This document shows, one piece after another, positions 1 through 13,494 of a stretch of DNA of 64,000 nucleotides. The stretch is taken from contig JAUYVI010000005.1 of NCBI GenBank assembly GCA_030715195.1, forward strand, positions 372,001-436,000, read 5' to 3'. Source of the DNA: Dongia sedimenti. Lineage in GTDB: Bacteria > Pseudomonadota > Alphaproteobacteria > Dongiales > Dongiaceae. Positions within the stretch are counted from its first letter, which is position 1. Every line of letters starts with the position of its first letter. The notes beneath the pieces are model-generated. The model ran no database searches, had not been told where the DNA came from, and saw only the letters and a program-made list of their open reading frames with translations. The translations under genes were made by a program, and so were the position numbers.

Positions 1-839
1 TCGAGCATCTCGATCCGACGATCATCCACGAGCGCCTGCCCGGCATCGCCGAGACCGCGCGGATCTTCGCCGGCGTCGATGTGACCCGCGAGCCGATCCC
101 GGTGCTGCCGACCTGCCACTACAACATGGGCGGCGTGCCCACCAACTATCGCGGCGAGGCCCTGACCAAGCTCGGCGACGATCCGGACTCGGTCGTACCC
201 GGCCTGATGGCGATCGGCGAGGCGGCCTGCGTCTCGGTCCATGGCGCCAACCGCCTCGGCTCGAACTCGCTGCTCGACCTGGTGGTGTTCGGCCGCGCCG
301 CGGCGATCCGCGCCGCCGAGATCCTGGCCAAGGGCGAGAAGCACCGGCCGATGCCGAAGGATGGCGGGCAATATGCCCTCGATCGCTTCGACAAGCTGCG
401 CCACGCCAAAGGCGACATTCCGACCGCCAAGCTCCGGCTCGATATGCAGAAGACCATGCAGAACGACTGTGCCGTGTTCCGCACCGGCGAGACCCTCAAA
501 GCCGGCGTCGCCAAGATGCGCGAGATCTTCAGCCAGCGCGACCGGGTCAAGGTCGAGGACCGCTCGCTGATCTGGAACAGCGATCTCATGGAGACCCTCG
601 AGCTCGACAACCTGATGGTCCAGTCGGTGGTCTCGATCGAATCCGCCGCCAACCGCCAGGAGAGCCGCGGCGCCCATGCCCGCGAGGATTTCCCGGATCG
701 CGACGACAAGACCTGGATGAAGCACACGGTGACCTGGATGGACGACCACGGGAAAACCCGGATCGACTATCGCCCGGTGCATCTGCAGCCGCTCTCCAAC
801 GACGTGCAATCCTTCCCGCCCAAGGCGCGGGTTTATTGA
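1..839 (+). CDS. sdhA: Succinate dehydrogenase flavoprotein subunit, 3' part (start lies outside window)
   Basis: The reading frame is open from base 3 and gives the last 278 residues of SdhA, the FAD subunit that oxidises succinate to fumarate in complex II at the inner membrane. Visible family landmarks are the substrate-site segment [14 protein letters not shown], the FAD-binding stretch [18 protein letters not shown], and the C-terminal HTVTW...[12 protein letters not shown] region. The stop TGA is followed 9 bases later by sdhB, so the two are one operon. The N-terminal FAD-linking histidine domain and any sdhCD genes are upstream of the window. Family identity is secure. Confidence 0.97.
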   Translation, partial: EHLDPTIIHERLPGIAETARIFAGVDVTREPIPVLPTCHYNMGGVPTNYRGEALTKLGDDPDSVVPGLMAIGEAACVSVHGANRLGSNSLLDLVVFGRAAAIRAAEILAKGEKHRPMPKDGGQYALDRFDKLRHAKGDIPTAKLRLDMQKTMQNDCAVFRTGETLKAGVAKMREIFSQRDRVKVEDRSLIWNSDLMETLELDNLMVQSVVSIESAANRQESRGAHAREDFPDRDDKTWMKHTVTWMDDHGKTRIDYRPVHLQPLSNDVQSFPPKARVY

Positions 840-848
840 GCAACGATC

Positions 849-1625
849 ATGGCTGAACTCACCCTTCCCGCCGGCAGTCGTCCCAAGCCCGGCAAGACCT
901 TCAAGGCGCCGGTCGGGGCGAAGCGCGTCAAGACCTTCAAGATCTACCGCTGGGATCCCGACACGGGCGGCAACCCGACGATCGATTCCTATGAGATCGA
1001 TCTCGACCAGTGCGGGCCGATGGTCCTGGATGCCATCATCAAGATCAAGAACGAGGTCGATTCCACCCTGGCCTTCCGGCGCTCCTGCCGCGAGGGCGTG
1101 TGCGGCTCCTGCTCGATGAACATCGACGGCACCAACACGCTGGCCTGCACCAAGTTCATCAGCGAGATCAAAGGCGACGTTAAGATCTATCCGCTGCCGC
1201 ATATGTCGGTGATCAAGGACCTGGTGCCCGATCTCACCCAGATCTTCGCCCAGTACCAGTCGATCGAGCCCTGGCTGAAGAACGAGAACCTGCCGCCGGA
1301 GCGCGAGCGTCTGCAGACCCCGGCCGAGCGCGCCAAGCTCGACGGGCTCTGGGAATGCATCCTCTGCTTCTCCTGCTCGACCGCTTGCCCGAGCTATTGG
1401 TGGAACGGCGACCGCTATCTCGGCCCGGCCGTCTTGCTGCAGGCCTATCGCTTCATCGCCGACAGCCGCGACGAGGCGACCGGCGAGCGGCTGGACCAGC
1501 TCGAGGATCCGTTCCGGCTCTACCGCTGCCACACCATCATGAACTGCACCAAGACCTGCCCCAAGGGCCTCAACCCGGCCAAGGCGATCGCAGAGATCAA
1601 GAAGCTGATGGTCGAGCGGCGCTGA
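849..1625 (+). CDS. sdhB: Succinate dehydrogenase iron-sulfur subunit
   Basis: This 258-residue protein carries electrons from the flavin to ubiquinone in complex II. All iron-sulfur ligands are visible: C80, C85, C88 and C100 for the 2Fe-2S cluster ([10 protein letters not shown]), then C170, C173, C176, C180 and C227, C233, C237 for the 4Fe-4S and 3Fe-4S clusters. Length fits the family. It starts 9 bases after sdhA and is the last sdh gene here. The N-terminal 25 residues are a Pro/Lys-rich extension, as in other alphaproteobacterial SdhB. Confidence 0.98.
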   Translation: MAELTLPAGSRPKPGKTFKAPVGAKRVKTFKIYRWDPDTGGNPTIDSYEIDLDQCGPMVLDAIIKIKNEVDSTLAFRRSCREGVCGSCSMNIDGTNTLACTKFISEIKGDVKIYPLPHMSVIKDLVPDLTQIFAQYQSIEPWLKNENLPPERERLQTPAERAKLDGLWECILCFSCSTACPSYWWNGDRYLGPAVLLQAYRFIADSRDEATGERLDQLEDPFRLYRCHTIMNCTKTCPKGLNPAKAIAEIKKLMVERR

Positions 1626-1747
1626 AGGCGCCGCGCTTTTCCGTGAACCACGCGCGGCGAAACGGCGACTTTCCGAAGGCCGGCGGCGCAAGGGTTAACC
1701 AAGTCCGGAGAGTGACGGGCGTCGCTAGGCCCGCATTCGGGCTTTGC

Positions 1748-1803
1748 TATAGTGCCGCGAATCGACGAACGCAGCCTGGGCCCGTTCCAGGCTCTTTCTT
1801 TTA
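1748..1803 (+). promoter_or_regulatory. Candidate promoter plus terminator-like leader hairpin before the lipoprotein gene
   Basis: A -10-like TATAGT lies at 1748-1753, without a clear -35. About 20 bases downstream AGCCTGG (1773-1779) pairs perfectly with CCAGGCT (1787-1793) and is followed by the T-rich run CTTTCTTTTA (1794-1803). The ribosome-binding AGGGG at 1803-1807 comes immediately after. It may end sdh transcription, or act as an attenuator in the leader of the next gene. The structure is seen; the role is inferred. Confidence 0.45.
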
Positions 1804-1814
1804 GGGGATGACGC

Positions 1815-3395
1815 ATGCTCACGCTTGAACACCGTATCGGCAATCGGGTCGGCAGAAAATTCTGGCGCGGCATGGCCATCGCAGCCTTCGCCGGTCTCCT
1901 GCTGGCCGGCTGCGGCGATTCCGGCGCCGAGCGGCAGAAAGAGGCGAGCGAGATCGCCAAGGGCATCGAGGACTACCTCGCGCTGATCGAGACCCCCAGC
2001 CAGCCGATCCGCATTCGCCACGACAAGGTGACGGTGACGCCGACCGAGGACGGCAAGAGCTTCCTGGTCGCCATCACCGGCATCCGCTACGGCACCGACA
2101 CCAAGGCCCAGGCGACCTTCGGCGAAATCGACTACCGGATGACGCCCGACGGCGCCGACCAGTACCAGGTCAGCGACCTGAAGACGCCGAACGAAATTTC
2201 CGTGACCAGCGCCGATGGCAAGCCGGAAGCCACGGTCAAGTTCGAGACCACCGCCTTCACCGGAACCTGGTCGAAGACGCTGCAGAATTTCCTCAAGTTC
2301 GACTGGCAGGCGAAGGACATCGCGGTCGCCAGCGCGAGCGATCCTCGGGAAGCGTTCACGATCGCCTCGGCCTCGATCAGCGGCGACGGCAAGGAGAACG
2401 GCAAGGGTCTGCTGGATCAGGTCTCCAAGATCACCTTGAACGGTCTCGCCGGCACAGATCCGATGGACGGCACCACGGTCAAGCTCGACCAGCTCGTCGG
2501 CAACGTGACCGTCGAGAAGCTCGACTTTCCGGCCTATCGCCAGATGATGGCGAAGATCAACGCGTTCTCCGCCAAGTATGCCCCGCAGGCCGCCGTCGGC
2601 ACGGAAGCGCCCCCGCCGCCGAAGATCTCCGACGAGGACCGCAAGGCCATGGCCGATCTGGTGCGCGGCTTCCCGAAGCTGATGTCGGCGTACGGCTATG
2701 ACTTCAGCGCCGAAGGGCTGACCGTCACCGATGCCCAGGGCGGCGTGCAGGTGCATCTCAGCCAGGGTGGCTTGGCGTTCGGCCTCAAGGGCATCGATAC
2801 CGACAAGGCCGAAATGAACCTCGGCATCCGGCATGACGGGCTGACGGTCAACGATCCGATGTTCCAGGATCCGATGGCCAAGGCGGTGCTGCCGAAGTCG
2901 GGCAATCTCTCGCTGGTCGCGACCGACCTGCCGGTGCCGAGCCTGCTCGAAGGCGTCGCCCAGGCGCTTCCCGAACTGACCAGTGCCGATCCGCAGGTCG
3001 CCCAGGGCGGACAGTTCATGATGATGGGCGCCCTGATGTCGGCGCTCTCCCAATCGACCATCAAGCTGCGCATCGATCCCTCGGCGATCGAGACCGAGAA
3101 GGCGAAGCTCTCGGCGGACGGCGAGTTGCGCCTCGCCATGGAGACGCCGCAGAAGGCGGTGGGCGTGGTCAACTTCGCGCTGCTCGGGCTCGACGACCTG
3201 ATCGCGCTGGCCGGCGGCATGGGGCAGCAGAGTCCGGATGCGATGCAGGCGATGGGCGTGCTGCGGATGCTCCAGGGCCTGGCGCAGCGCGAGACCGGGG
3301 CCGACGGCAAGCCGGTGGACAAGTTCAAGCTCGACTTGACCGAGACCGGCGCCGTTCTGGTCAACGGCAAGCCGTTGGACGGGATCGCGCCGTAA
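1815..3395 (+). CDS. Predicted lipoprotein of unknown function (526 aa)
   Basis: Residues 1-32 form a signal peptide ending in the lipobox LLAGC with C33 as the lipidation site, so the mature protein should be membrane-anchored in the periplasm. The rest is about 490 residues rich in alternating hydrophobic/polar segments (VTVTPTEDGKSFLVAITGI), suggesting beta-structure. I recognise no catalytic motif. The ATG at 1815 is supported by AGGGG 8 bases upstream. Its first ~130 mature residues resemble the whole of the smaller lipoprotein that follows (3546-3986), so the pair are paralogues of different length. Function is unknown. Confidence 0.8.
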   Translation: MLTLEHRIGNRVGRKFWRGMAIAAFAGLLLAGCGDSGAERQKEASEIAKGIEDYLALIETPSQPIRIRHDKVTVTPTEDGKSFLVAITGIRYGTDTKAQATFGEIDYRMTPDGADQYQVSDLKTPNEISVTSADGKPEATVKFETTAFTGTWSKTLQNFLKFDWQAKDIAVASASDPREAFTIASASISGDGKENGKGLLDQVSKITLNGLAGTDPMDGTTVKLDQLVGNVTVEKLDFPAYRQMMAKINAFSAKYAPQAAVGTEAPPPPKISDEDRKAMADLVRGFPKLMSAYGYDFSAEGLTVTDAQGGVQVHLSQGGLAFGLKGIDTDKAEMNLGIRHDGLTVNDPMFQDPMAKAVLPKSGNLSLVATDLPVPSLLEGVAQALPELTSADPQVAQGGQFMMMGALMSALSQSTIKLRIDPSAIETEKAKLSADGELRLAMETPQKAVGVVNFALLGLDDLIALAGGMGQQSPDAMQAMGVLRMLQGLAQRETGADGKPVDKFKLDLTETGAVLVNGKPLDGIAP

Positions 3396-3545
3396 CGCCG
3401 AGGGCGGTATTCGCGGAAATTTTGCGCAGCATTTGCAACAAGATGCATGTGTTCGGTGATAACGCGTTCTTCATGTCTTGGGCGTGCAATGGATCTCAAG
3501 CTGCGGACTTTTCCGCGGCCCATTCTTCCCGAAGGGGAGGTTGAG

Positions 3546-3986
3546 ATGTTGCGCGTTTCGAGGATGGTTCTCATCCGCGTCGTGCTGTTCACCACAATCG
3601 CGGCGCTGATTGCGGGCTGCGGCGATCCGGTCAAGGAAGCGAAGACCGCGGCGCAGCTCCGCGGGCAGATCGAGAAGGCGCTCTCCCGCATGGAGGCCAC
3701 CGGCGAGGTGCCGGGGCTCGAGCATCGCCACGTCACCGTCGATCCGGATTCCGATGTCGATGGCTTCGCGATCAAGATCTACGACGTGAAGCTCGGCACG
3801 CCCGAGATCGGCTTCCAGGCGTTCAAGGCCATGACCTTCAGCCTGTCGCGCAGCGGCGACACGCATTTCATGGCGTCGGACTTCAAGCTGACGCCGCCGC
3901 CGGTCGCCAACGGACCGAAGACCAGCGCCGACGCCTTGATCGAGCAGCTGAAGAACGAGACCGCGACGCTGCAGGTCTCCGACTAG
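3546..3986 (+). CDS. Small predicted lipoprotein, paralogue of the upstream gene's N-terminal part
   Basis: The start chosen is the ATG at 3546, preceded by GGGGAGG at 3534-3540; it gives 146 residues and places the lipobox at IAGC with C25 lipidated. The frame is open upstream, but earlier starts would spoil the signal peptide. The pattern HVTVDP...GFAIKIYDVKLG...SDFKL matches HDKVTVTP...SFLVAITGIRYG...SDLK in the preceding lipoprotein, indicating shared ancestry. No enzyme motif is visible. Function is unknown; both genes sit between sdhB and zapE. Confidence 0.75.
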   Translation: MLRVSRMVLIRVVLFTTIAALIAGCGDPVKEAKTAAQLRGQIEKALSRMEATGEVPGLEHRHVTVDPDSDVDGFAIKIYDVKLGTPEIGFQAFKAMTFSLSRSGDTHFMASDFKLTPPPVANGPKTSADALIEQLKNETATLQVSD

Positions 3987-4023
3987 GGCGATCCACCGGA
4001 GCATTCGAACCGCCGAAAGCAGA

Positions 4024-4058
4024 GCGATCGACGCGCGCGAGTCCCGCGCGCCGATCGC
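4024..4058 (+). other. Strong GC hairpin downstream of the small lipoprotein gene
   Basis: GCGATCG (4024-4030) pairs with CGATCGC (4052-4058), and GCGCGCG (4033-4039) pairs with CGCGCGC (4045-4051), leaving a 2-base bulge and the loop AGTCC: 14 base pairs in all. No T-run follows, so it is not a classical intrinsic terminator. It could still stabilise or end the lipoprotein transcript. Confidence 0.5.
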
Positions 4059-4136
4059 GCGCCTGCGATTCTGTTGCATCGATGACTCACGCACGCCGCT
4101 TTCGAGTCGGATTGGAAAGCGTTTGTTAACTTCGCA

Positions 4137-4229
4137 ATGGATAAAAATAAAAAAATATGTTCACATCTGCGCAATATGCATATTGACCGAGTCGCCACTC
4201 TGCATTCCCTCGGACCGCTGGTCGCTTCA
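4137..4229 (+). promoter_or_regulatory. AT-rich upstream region of zapE with a 14-bp perfect palindrome
   Basis: In an otherwise GC-rich region, bases 4138-4160 are almost all A/T. They are followed by CAATATGCATATTG at 4172-4185, a perfect 14-base palindrome. This looks like promoter/operator DNA rather than coding sequence and is one reason for starting zapE at 4230 rather than at the in-frame ATG at 4137. The binding protein is unknown. Confidence 0.45.
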
Positions 4230-5372
4230 ATGACGACGGAAGACGGACCGCTTGCCGCCTATCGCGCCTTGAAGTCGAGCGGACGGTTGGAACATGACGC
4301 GGCGCAGGAACTCGCTGCGGCGAAGCTGCAGTCGGTCGCCAATGCGCTGAAGGATTATCAGCCGAGCGGCAATGCCGGCTGGCTCGAGCGCTGGGGCGCG
4401 CGGCTCGGCATCGGCCGCCGTCATGACGACGAAGGCGATGCGCCGAGCCAGGGCCTCTACATCTACGGCGCCGTCGGCCGCGGCAAGTCGATGCTGATGG
4501 ATATCTTCTTCTCGACCGCTCCGGTGCAGAAGAAGCGCCGGGTCCACTTCCACGCCTTCATGCTGGAGGTGCACGAGACCCTGCACCGTTGGCGCCAGCA
4601 GAAATCGAAGGATATCGACCTCATTCCGGCTCTGGCCGACAAGCTCGCCGGCGAGACCTGGCTGCTCTGCTTCGACGAATTCCATGTCACCAACATCGCC
4701 GATGCGATGATCCTCGGCCGCCTCTTCACCGAATTGTTCGAGCGCGGCGTCGTGGTGGTGGCGACCTCCAACTGGGCGCCGGACGAGCTCTATTCGGGCG
4801 GGCTGCAGCGCGACCGCTTCCTGCCCTTCATCGATCTCCTGAAGCAGAAGCTCGACGTGCTCGAGCTCGACGGTGCGCGGGACTTCCGGCTGCAGCGCCT
4901 CAAGGACCTCTCCCTCTATCATTCGCCGCTCGGCGCGATGTCCGAGGACAAGATGCGTGCCGCCTTCACCCGCCTCTCGGGCGGCCTCGTCCCGGAACCG
5001 GGCTCCCTGACCGTGCAGGGGCGTCGACTCGACGTGCCGCGCCAGGCCGGACCCGTCGCCTGGTTCGATTTCGAGGAGCTCTGCGCCCGGCCGCTGGGCG
5101 CGGCCGATTACCTGGCGCTCGCCACCCATTATCCGGTGATCCTGATCGACCGCGTGCCCCGGCTGACCTCGGCCGAGCGGGACCAGGCGCGGCGCTTCAT
5201 CACTCTGATCGACGCGCTCTACGAACACCGCGTCACAACGGTGATAGCCGCGGCTGACAGGCCTGAGCGGCTGTATCCGGAAGGCGAGGGCGCAATTGAG
5301 TTTCAGCGCACGGTTTCCCGGCTCAATGAAATGCAGTCGGCCGATTATCTCAGCCGACCGCATTTGACGTGA
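4230..5372 (+). CDS. zapE: Cell division ATPase ZapE (AFG1-like)
   Basis: This is an AAA-type P-loop ATPase of the ZapE/AFG1 family, which acts at the division ring and in inner-membrane protein handling. Walker A GAVGRGKS is at 4467-4490 and the Walker B region LLCFDEFHVTN is typical of the family. The start at 4230 (MTTEDGPLAAYRAL) gives 380 residues and matches the usual N-terminus. An in-frame ATG at 4137 would add 31 residues of AT-rich unconserved sequence and has no ribosome-binding site; the 4230 start lacks a strong one too. Position just upstream of mdh is common in alphaproteobacteria. Confidence 0.93.
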   Translation: MTTEDGPLAAYRALKSSGRLEHDAAQELAAAKLQSVANALKDYQPSGNAGWLERWGARLGIGRRHDDEGDAPSQGLYIYGAVGRGKSMLMDIFFSTAPVQKKRRVHFHAFMLEVHETLHRWRQQKSKDIDLIPALADKLAGETWLLCFDEFHVTNIADAMILGRLFTELFERGVVVVATSNWAPDELYSGGLQRDRFLPFIDLLKQKLDVLELDGARDFRLQRLKDLSLYHSPLGAMSEDKMRAAFTRLSGGLVPEPGSLTVQGRRLDVPRQAGPVAWFDFEELCARPLGAADYLALATHYPVILIDRVPRLTSAERDQARRFITLIDALYEHRVTTVIAAADRPERLYPEGEGAIEFQRTVSRLNEMQSADYLSRPHLT

Positions 5373-6510
<1,138 letters not shown>

Positions 6511-6511
<1 letters not shown>

Positions 6512-6615
6512 TGGCGAAGTTGATGGAACTGGCTGCGAAGAAAGCGGCCAAGAAGTCGGGCAAGAAGGTTGCCAAGAAGGCTGCCAAGAAGTCCGCGAAG
6601 AAGAAGAAGAAGTAG
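6511..6615 (+). CDS. 34-residue Lys/Ala-rich basic peptide
   Basis: The ATG overlaps the mdh stop (TAATG), and the purine-rich AAAGAGGAGAGAA just upstream is a good ribosome-binding site. The peptide begins MAKLMELAAKKAAKKSG, continues in KKAAKK-type repeats and ends in a run of lysines; about half of all residues are Lys. This composition resembles the C-terminal tail of histone H1-like or other nucleic-acid-binding proteins. It contains no other domain. It may bind DNA/RNA or be a regulatory leader-type ORF; neither is shown. Start, stop and signals are clear, but expression is unproven. Confidence 0.6.
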
Positions 6616-6919
6616 TAACGACGCGACGCCCTACCCGTAAGCGAAGGTTCGCCTTCGCGAGCGGGGGCGTCGCACCTGCTTCGCGACGGCGACAGCCCTG
6701 CTATCTGCGGGCGGGTTCAAGTTCAATTGGCTTGAACCCGTCGGGCAAGGTGGTAGAGTGCGGCTTGCTGCACCACAGCATTCCGCCGGTTGTCGCCGTC
6801 GTTTGCTTTTGGGGAACGTGCTCCGCCCACCAATTCCGGCGCATGAAAAGCCAAAACGACGGACGCGAATAATCCCCGGCGGATGACGTCTTCGCTTCGC
6901 TTCTCGGGATCAAAACCGC
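6616..6919 (+). other. Structured intergenic region between the basic peptide gene and sucC
   Basis: No gene was found in these 304 bases. Two strong hairpins are present. In the first, GCGACGCCC (6623-6631) pairs with GGGCGTCGC (6665-6673) and encloses GCGAAGG-TTCG-CCTTCGC (6641-6658), whose UUCG loop is exceptionally stable in RNA. In the second, CGGGTTCAAG (6712-6721) pairs perfectly with CTTGAACCCG (6731-6740) around a 9-base loop. Neither is followed by a T-run. They may protect the upstream mRNA end, or regulate sucC. Confidence 0.55.
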
Positions 6920-8089
6920 ATGAACATTCACGAGTATCAGGCCAAGGCCCTGATCAGTAAGTACGGGGTCGCCACACCGCCGGGCCATGTCGCCTATACG
7001 CCCGAAGAGGCGGTCCAGGCCGCGCAGAAACTCGGCGGCAAGGTCTGGGTGGTGAAGGCCCAGATCCATGCCGGTGGACGCGGCAAGGCCGGCGGCGTCA
7101 AGGTCGTGAAGTCGGTCGAAGACGTAAAGGCCGCCGCCCAGAACATGCTCGGCATGACCCTGGTCACGCACCAGACCGGCCCGGCCGGCAAGGTGGTGAA
7201 GCGGATCTATGTCGAGGGCGGCTGCGACATCAAGCGCGAGCTCTATCTCGGCATGCTGGTCGATCGCGCGACGTCGCGCATCACCGTCATGGCCTCGGCC
7301 GAAGGCGGCATGGAGATCGAAGAAGTCGCCGCGAAGTCGCCGGAGAAGATCCTGAAAGTCGCGGTCGATCCCGCGACCGGCATCCAGCCCTTTCATACCC
7401 GCAAGATCGCGTTCTTCCTCGGCCTCGAAGGCAACCAGATCGCCTCGGCCGCGAAGTTCATCACCGCGATGTACAGCGCCTTCAACGCGCTCGACTGCTC
7501 GATCGTCGAGATCAACCCGCTGGTCGTGACCGGCGCCGGCGACGTGCTGGCCTTGGACGCCAAGGTCAACTTCGACGACAACGCGCTGTTCCGCCACAAG
7601 GACATCGAAGAGCTGCGCGATCCCGACGAAGAGGACCCGGCCGAGCTGGAAGCCGCCAAGCACAGCCTCAACTACATCAAGCTCGACGGCTCGATCGGCT
7701 GCATGGTGAACGGCGCCGGCCTCGCCATGGCGACCATGGACATCATCAAGCTCTATGGCGGCTCGCCCGCGAACTTCCTCGATGTCGGCGGCGGCGCCAC
7801 TAAGGAGCGCGTCACCACGGCGTTCAAGATCATCCTCTCGGATTCCAACGTCGAAGGCATTCTGGTGAACATCTTCGGCGGCATCATGCGCTGCGACGTG
7901 ATCGCCGAGGGTGTCGTCGCCGCGGCCCGGGAAGTCTCGCTGCATGTACCGCTGGTGGTCCGGCTCGAAGGCACCAATGTCGAGCTCGGCAAGAAGATCC
8001 TGGCGCAATCGGGCCTGAAGATTCTCTCCGCCGACAACTTGGCCGACGCCGCCGAGAAGGTGGTCAAGGCCGTGAAGGAGGCCCAGTAA
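6920..8089 (+). CDS. sucC: Succinyl-CoA ligase (ADP-forming) beta subunit
   Basis: This 389-residue ATP-grasp subunit works with SucD to convert succinyl-CoA to succinate while forming ATP. The N-terminus [17 protein letters not shown], the ATP-grasp stretch [16 protein letters not shown] and the C-terminal [13 protein letters not shown] are family hallmarks. Length is standard. sucD starts two bases after its stop, so the two subunits are made from one transcript. Confidence 0.98.
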   Translation: MNIHEYQAKALISKYGVATPPGHVAYTPEEAVQAAQKLGGKVWVVKAQIHAGGRGKAGGVKVVKSVEDVKAAAQNMLGMTLVTHQTGPAGKVVKRIYVEGGCDIKRELYLGMLVDRATSRITVMASAEGGMEIEEVAAKSPEKILKVAVDPATGIQPFHTRKIAFFLGLEGNQIASAAKFITAMYSAFNALDCSIVEINPLVVTGAGDVLALDAKVNFDDNALFRHKDIEELRDPDEEDPAELEAAKHSLNYIKLDGSIGCMVNGAGLAMATMDIIKLYGGSPANFLDVGGGATKERVTTAFKIILSDSNVEGILVNIFGGIMRCDVIAEGVVAAAREVSLHVPLVVRLEGTNVELGKKILAQSGLKILSADNLADAAEKVVKAVKEAQ

Positions 8090-8090
8090 C

Positions 8091-8966
<876 letters not shown>

Positions 8967-9177
8967 CCGGCCGGGGTTTCGTCGGACAAATTGGCGGAAA
9001 ATCGCCCGGAACTGTCGAAAAACGGTCGCGATTTACCTATATTTAATCTTACCGCCGTCTTGTGACGTGCAGGGGTAGCATACCTGTTCGACCATTGGAC
9101 CTGTTGTCGGCCGCGCTTCAGCCGGCAATAACCTGCCCGTCCCTGACCGGAGCTCAACTCAACCCACGAGTAGCCCT
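8967..9177 (+). promoter_or_regulatory. sucD-sucA intergenic region, possible sucA promoter
   Basis: The stretch ATTTACCTATATTTAATCTTACC around 9031-9053 is AT-rich in a GC-rich setting and contains a TATATT -10-like hexamer, but I see no convincing -35 at the right distance. No hairpin of terminator type was noted. The region probably gives sucA an independent or additional promoter; this is inferred from length and composition. Confidence 0.3.
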
Positions 9178-12039
<2,862 letters not shown>

Positions 12040-12069
12040 GGATGAAGATTGCGCGGGAAAGGGTGCGCC

Positions 12070-12166
12070 GTACCCCCACCCGGCCCTCCCCCGAATCGGG
12101 GGAGGGAGAAGGAGTACTCGGTTGAATCCCCTCCCCCGATTCGGGGGAGGGTTAGGGTGGGGGTAC
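12070..12166 (+). repeat. Palindromic REP-like element between sucA and sucB
   Basis: Outer arms GTACCCCCACCC (12070-12081) and GGGTGGGGGTAC (12155-12166) are perfectly complementary. Inside are two hairpins, CCCTCCCCCGA-A-TCGGGGGAGGG at 12084-12106 and CCCTCCCCCGA-T-TCGGGGGAGGG at 12129-12151. The whole can fold as a three-way structure. A second copy occurs before lpd (14179-14265). This resembles a non-autonomous REP/BIME-type intergenic repeat. It may modulate sucA/sucB mRNA levels. Confidence 0.85.
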
Positions 12167-12204
12167 GACGCACCGCCGCCTTCGAGCCAACAAAGGACGA
12201 AACG

Positions 12205-13494
12205 ATGAGCGTTCAGATCGTGGTGCCCGCCTTGGGCGAATCCGTCACGGAAGCGACGGTCTCGAAGTGGATGAAGAAGGTCGGCGACGCGGTGAAGGCC
12301 GACGAGGCGATCGCCGAGCTCGAGACCGACAAGGTGACCCAGGAAGTCTATGCGCCGAGTGCCGGCACGCTCGGCGCGATCAACGCCGAAGCCGGCGCCG
12401 TCGTGCCGATCGGCGCCGTGCTCGGCGAGATCAGCGAAGGCGGTGCCGCCGCGGCGCCCGCCGCGTCGATCGCCAACCGCAGCAGCACCACGGTCTCCCC
12501 GGAAACGCCGGGCGCCGTCGAGATCGCCAAGAAGGCAGCACCCGAGCCCGCCGCTCCTCCGGCCGCCGCTGCGCCCGCCGCGAATGACGACCGGAACGGC
12601 CCGGCCGTGCGCAAGATGACGGCCGAGGCCGGCATCAACCCGGCCGACGTGCCCGGCACCGGCAAGGACGGCCGCGTCACCAAGGCCGACGTGATCGATT
12701 TCAAGGCGAAGCCCGCGGCACCGCCTGTCCCGGTCGCACGCCCTGCCGCGCCCACGCAAGCGCCGGCCGAGCCGCATGTGCCGCGCCCGCTGGCCGAGCG
12801 CGAGGAGCGCGTGCCGATGTCGCGGCTGCGCCGCCGCATCGCCGAACGCCTGAAGCAGGCCCAGAACACCGCCGCCATGCTCACCACCTTCAACGAGGTG
12901 GACATGGGTGCGGTCATGGCCTTACGCGACAAATACAAGGATGCCTTCGAGAAGCGGCACAAGACCAAGCTCGGCTTCATGGGTTTCTTCGTGCGCGCCT
13001 GCATCCAGGCGCTGAAGGAAATTCCGGCCGTCAACGGCGAGATCGACGGCAACGACATCATCTTCAAGAACCACTATGACATCGGCGTCGCGGTCGGCAC
13101 CGAGCAGGGCCTGGTCGTCCCCGTCGTCCGGGATGCGGACCACCTGTCCCTCGCCGAGATCGAGGCGAAGATCGCCGAGCTCGGACGTCGTGCCAGAGAG
13201 GGCAAGCTGTCGATCGACGAGCTGACCGGCGGCACCTTCACCATCACCAACGGCGGGGTTTTCGGCTCGCTGATGTCAACGCCGATCCTGAACCCGCCGC
13301 AATCGGGCATCCTCGGCATGCACAAGATCCAGCAGCGGCCGATGGCGGTCGATGGCAAGGTCGAAATCCGCCCGATGATGTATCTGGCCCTTTCTTACGA
13401 TCACCGCATCATCGATGGGCGTGAAGCGGTCACCTTCCTCGTGCGAGTCAAGGAATGCCTCGAAGATCCCCAGCGCCTGCTGCTCGAACTCTGA
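12205..13494 (+). CDS. sucB: Dihydrolipoyl succinyltransferase (E2 of 2-oxoglutarate dehydrogenase)
   Basis: The start at 12205 is supported by AAAGGA 7 bases upstream and by the lipoyl-domain N-terminus [17 protein letters not shown]; the frame is open further upstream only because it runs through the repeat element. The protein has 429 residues: lipoyl domain with K43 in ELETDKVT, an Ala/Pro linker, the E1/E3-binding domain ([19 protein letters not shown]), a second linker, and the catalytic domain ending with [13 protein letters not shown] (His and Asp catalytic). It joins SucA and Lpd in the 2-oxoglutarate dehydrogenase complex. Confidence 0.98.
   Translation: MSVQIVVPALGESVTEATVSKWMKKVGDAVKADEAIAELETDKVTQEVYAPSAGTLGAINAEAGAVVPIGAVLGEISEGGAAAAPAASIANRSSTTVSPETPGAVEIAKKAAPEPAAPPAAAAPAANDDRNGPAVRKMTAEAGINPADVPGTGKDGRVTKADVIDFKAKPAAPPVPVARPAAPTQAPAEPHVPRPLAEREERVPMSRLRRRIAERLKQAQNTAAMLTTFNEVDMGAVMALRDKYKDAFEKRHKTKLGFMGFFVRACIQALKEIPAVNGEIDGNDIIFKNHYDIGVAVGTEQGLVVPVVRDADHLSLAEIEAKIAELGRRAREGKLSIDELTGGTFTITNGGVFGSLMSTPILNPPQSGILGMHKIQQRPMAVDGKVEIRPMMYLALSYDHRIIDGREAVTFLVRVKECLEDPQRLLLEL

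Noticed and set aside
12049-12204. N-terminal extension of sucB through the repeat element
   Set aside because: The added residues are Pro/Arg-rich products of the palindromic repeat; the ATG at 12205 has a ribosome site and the conserved lipoyl-domain start. The same applies to lpd upstream of 14298.
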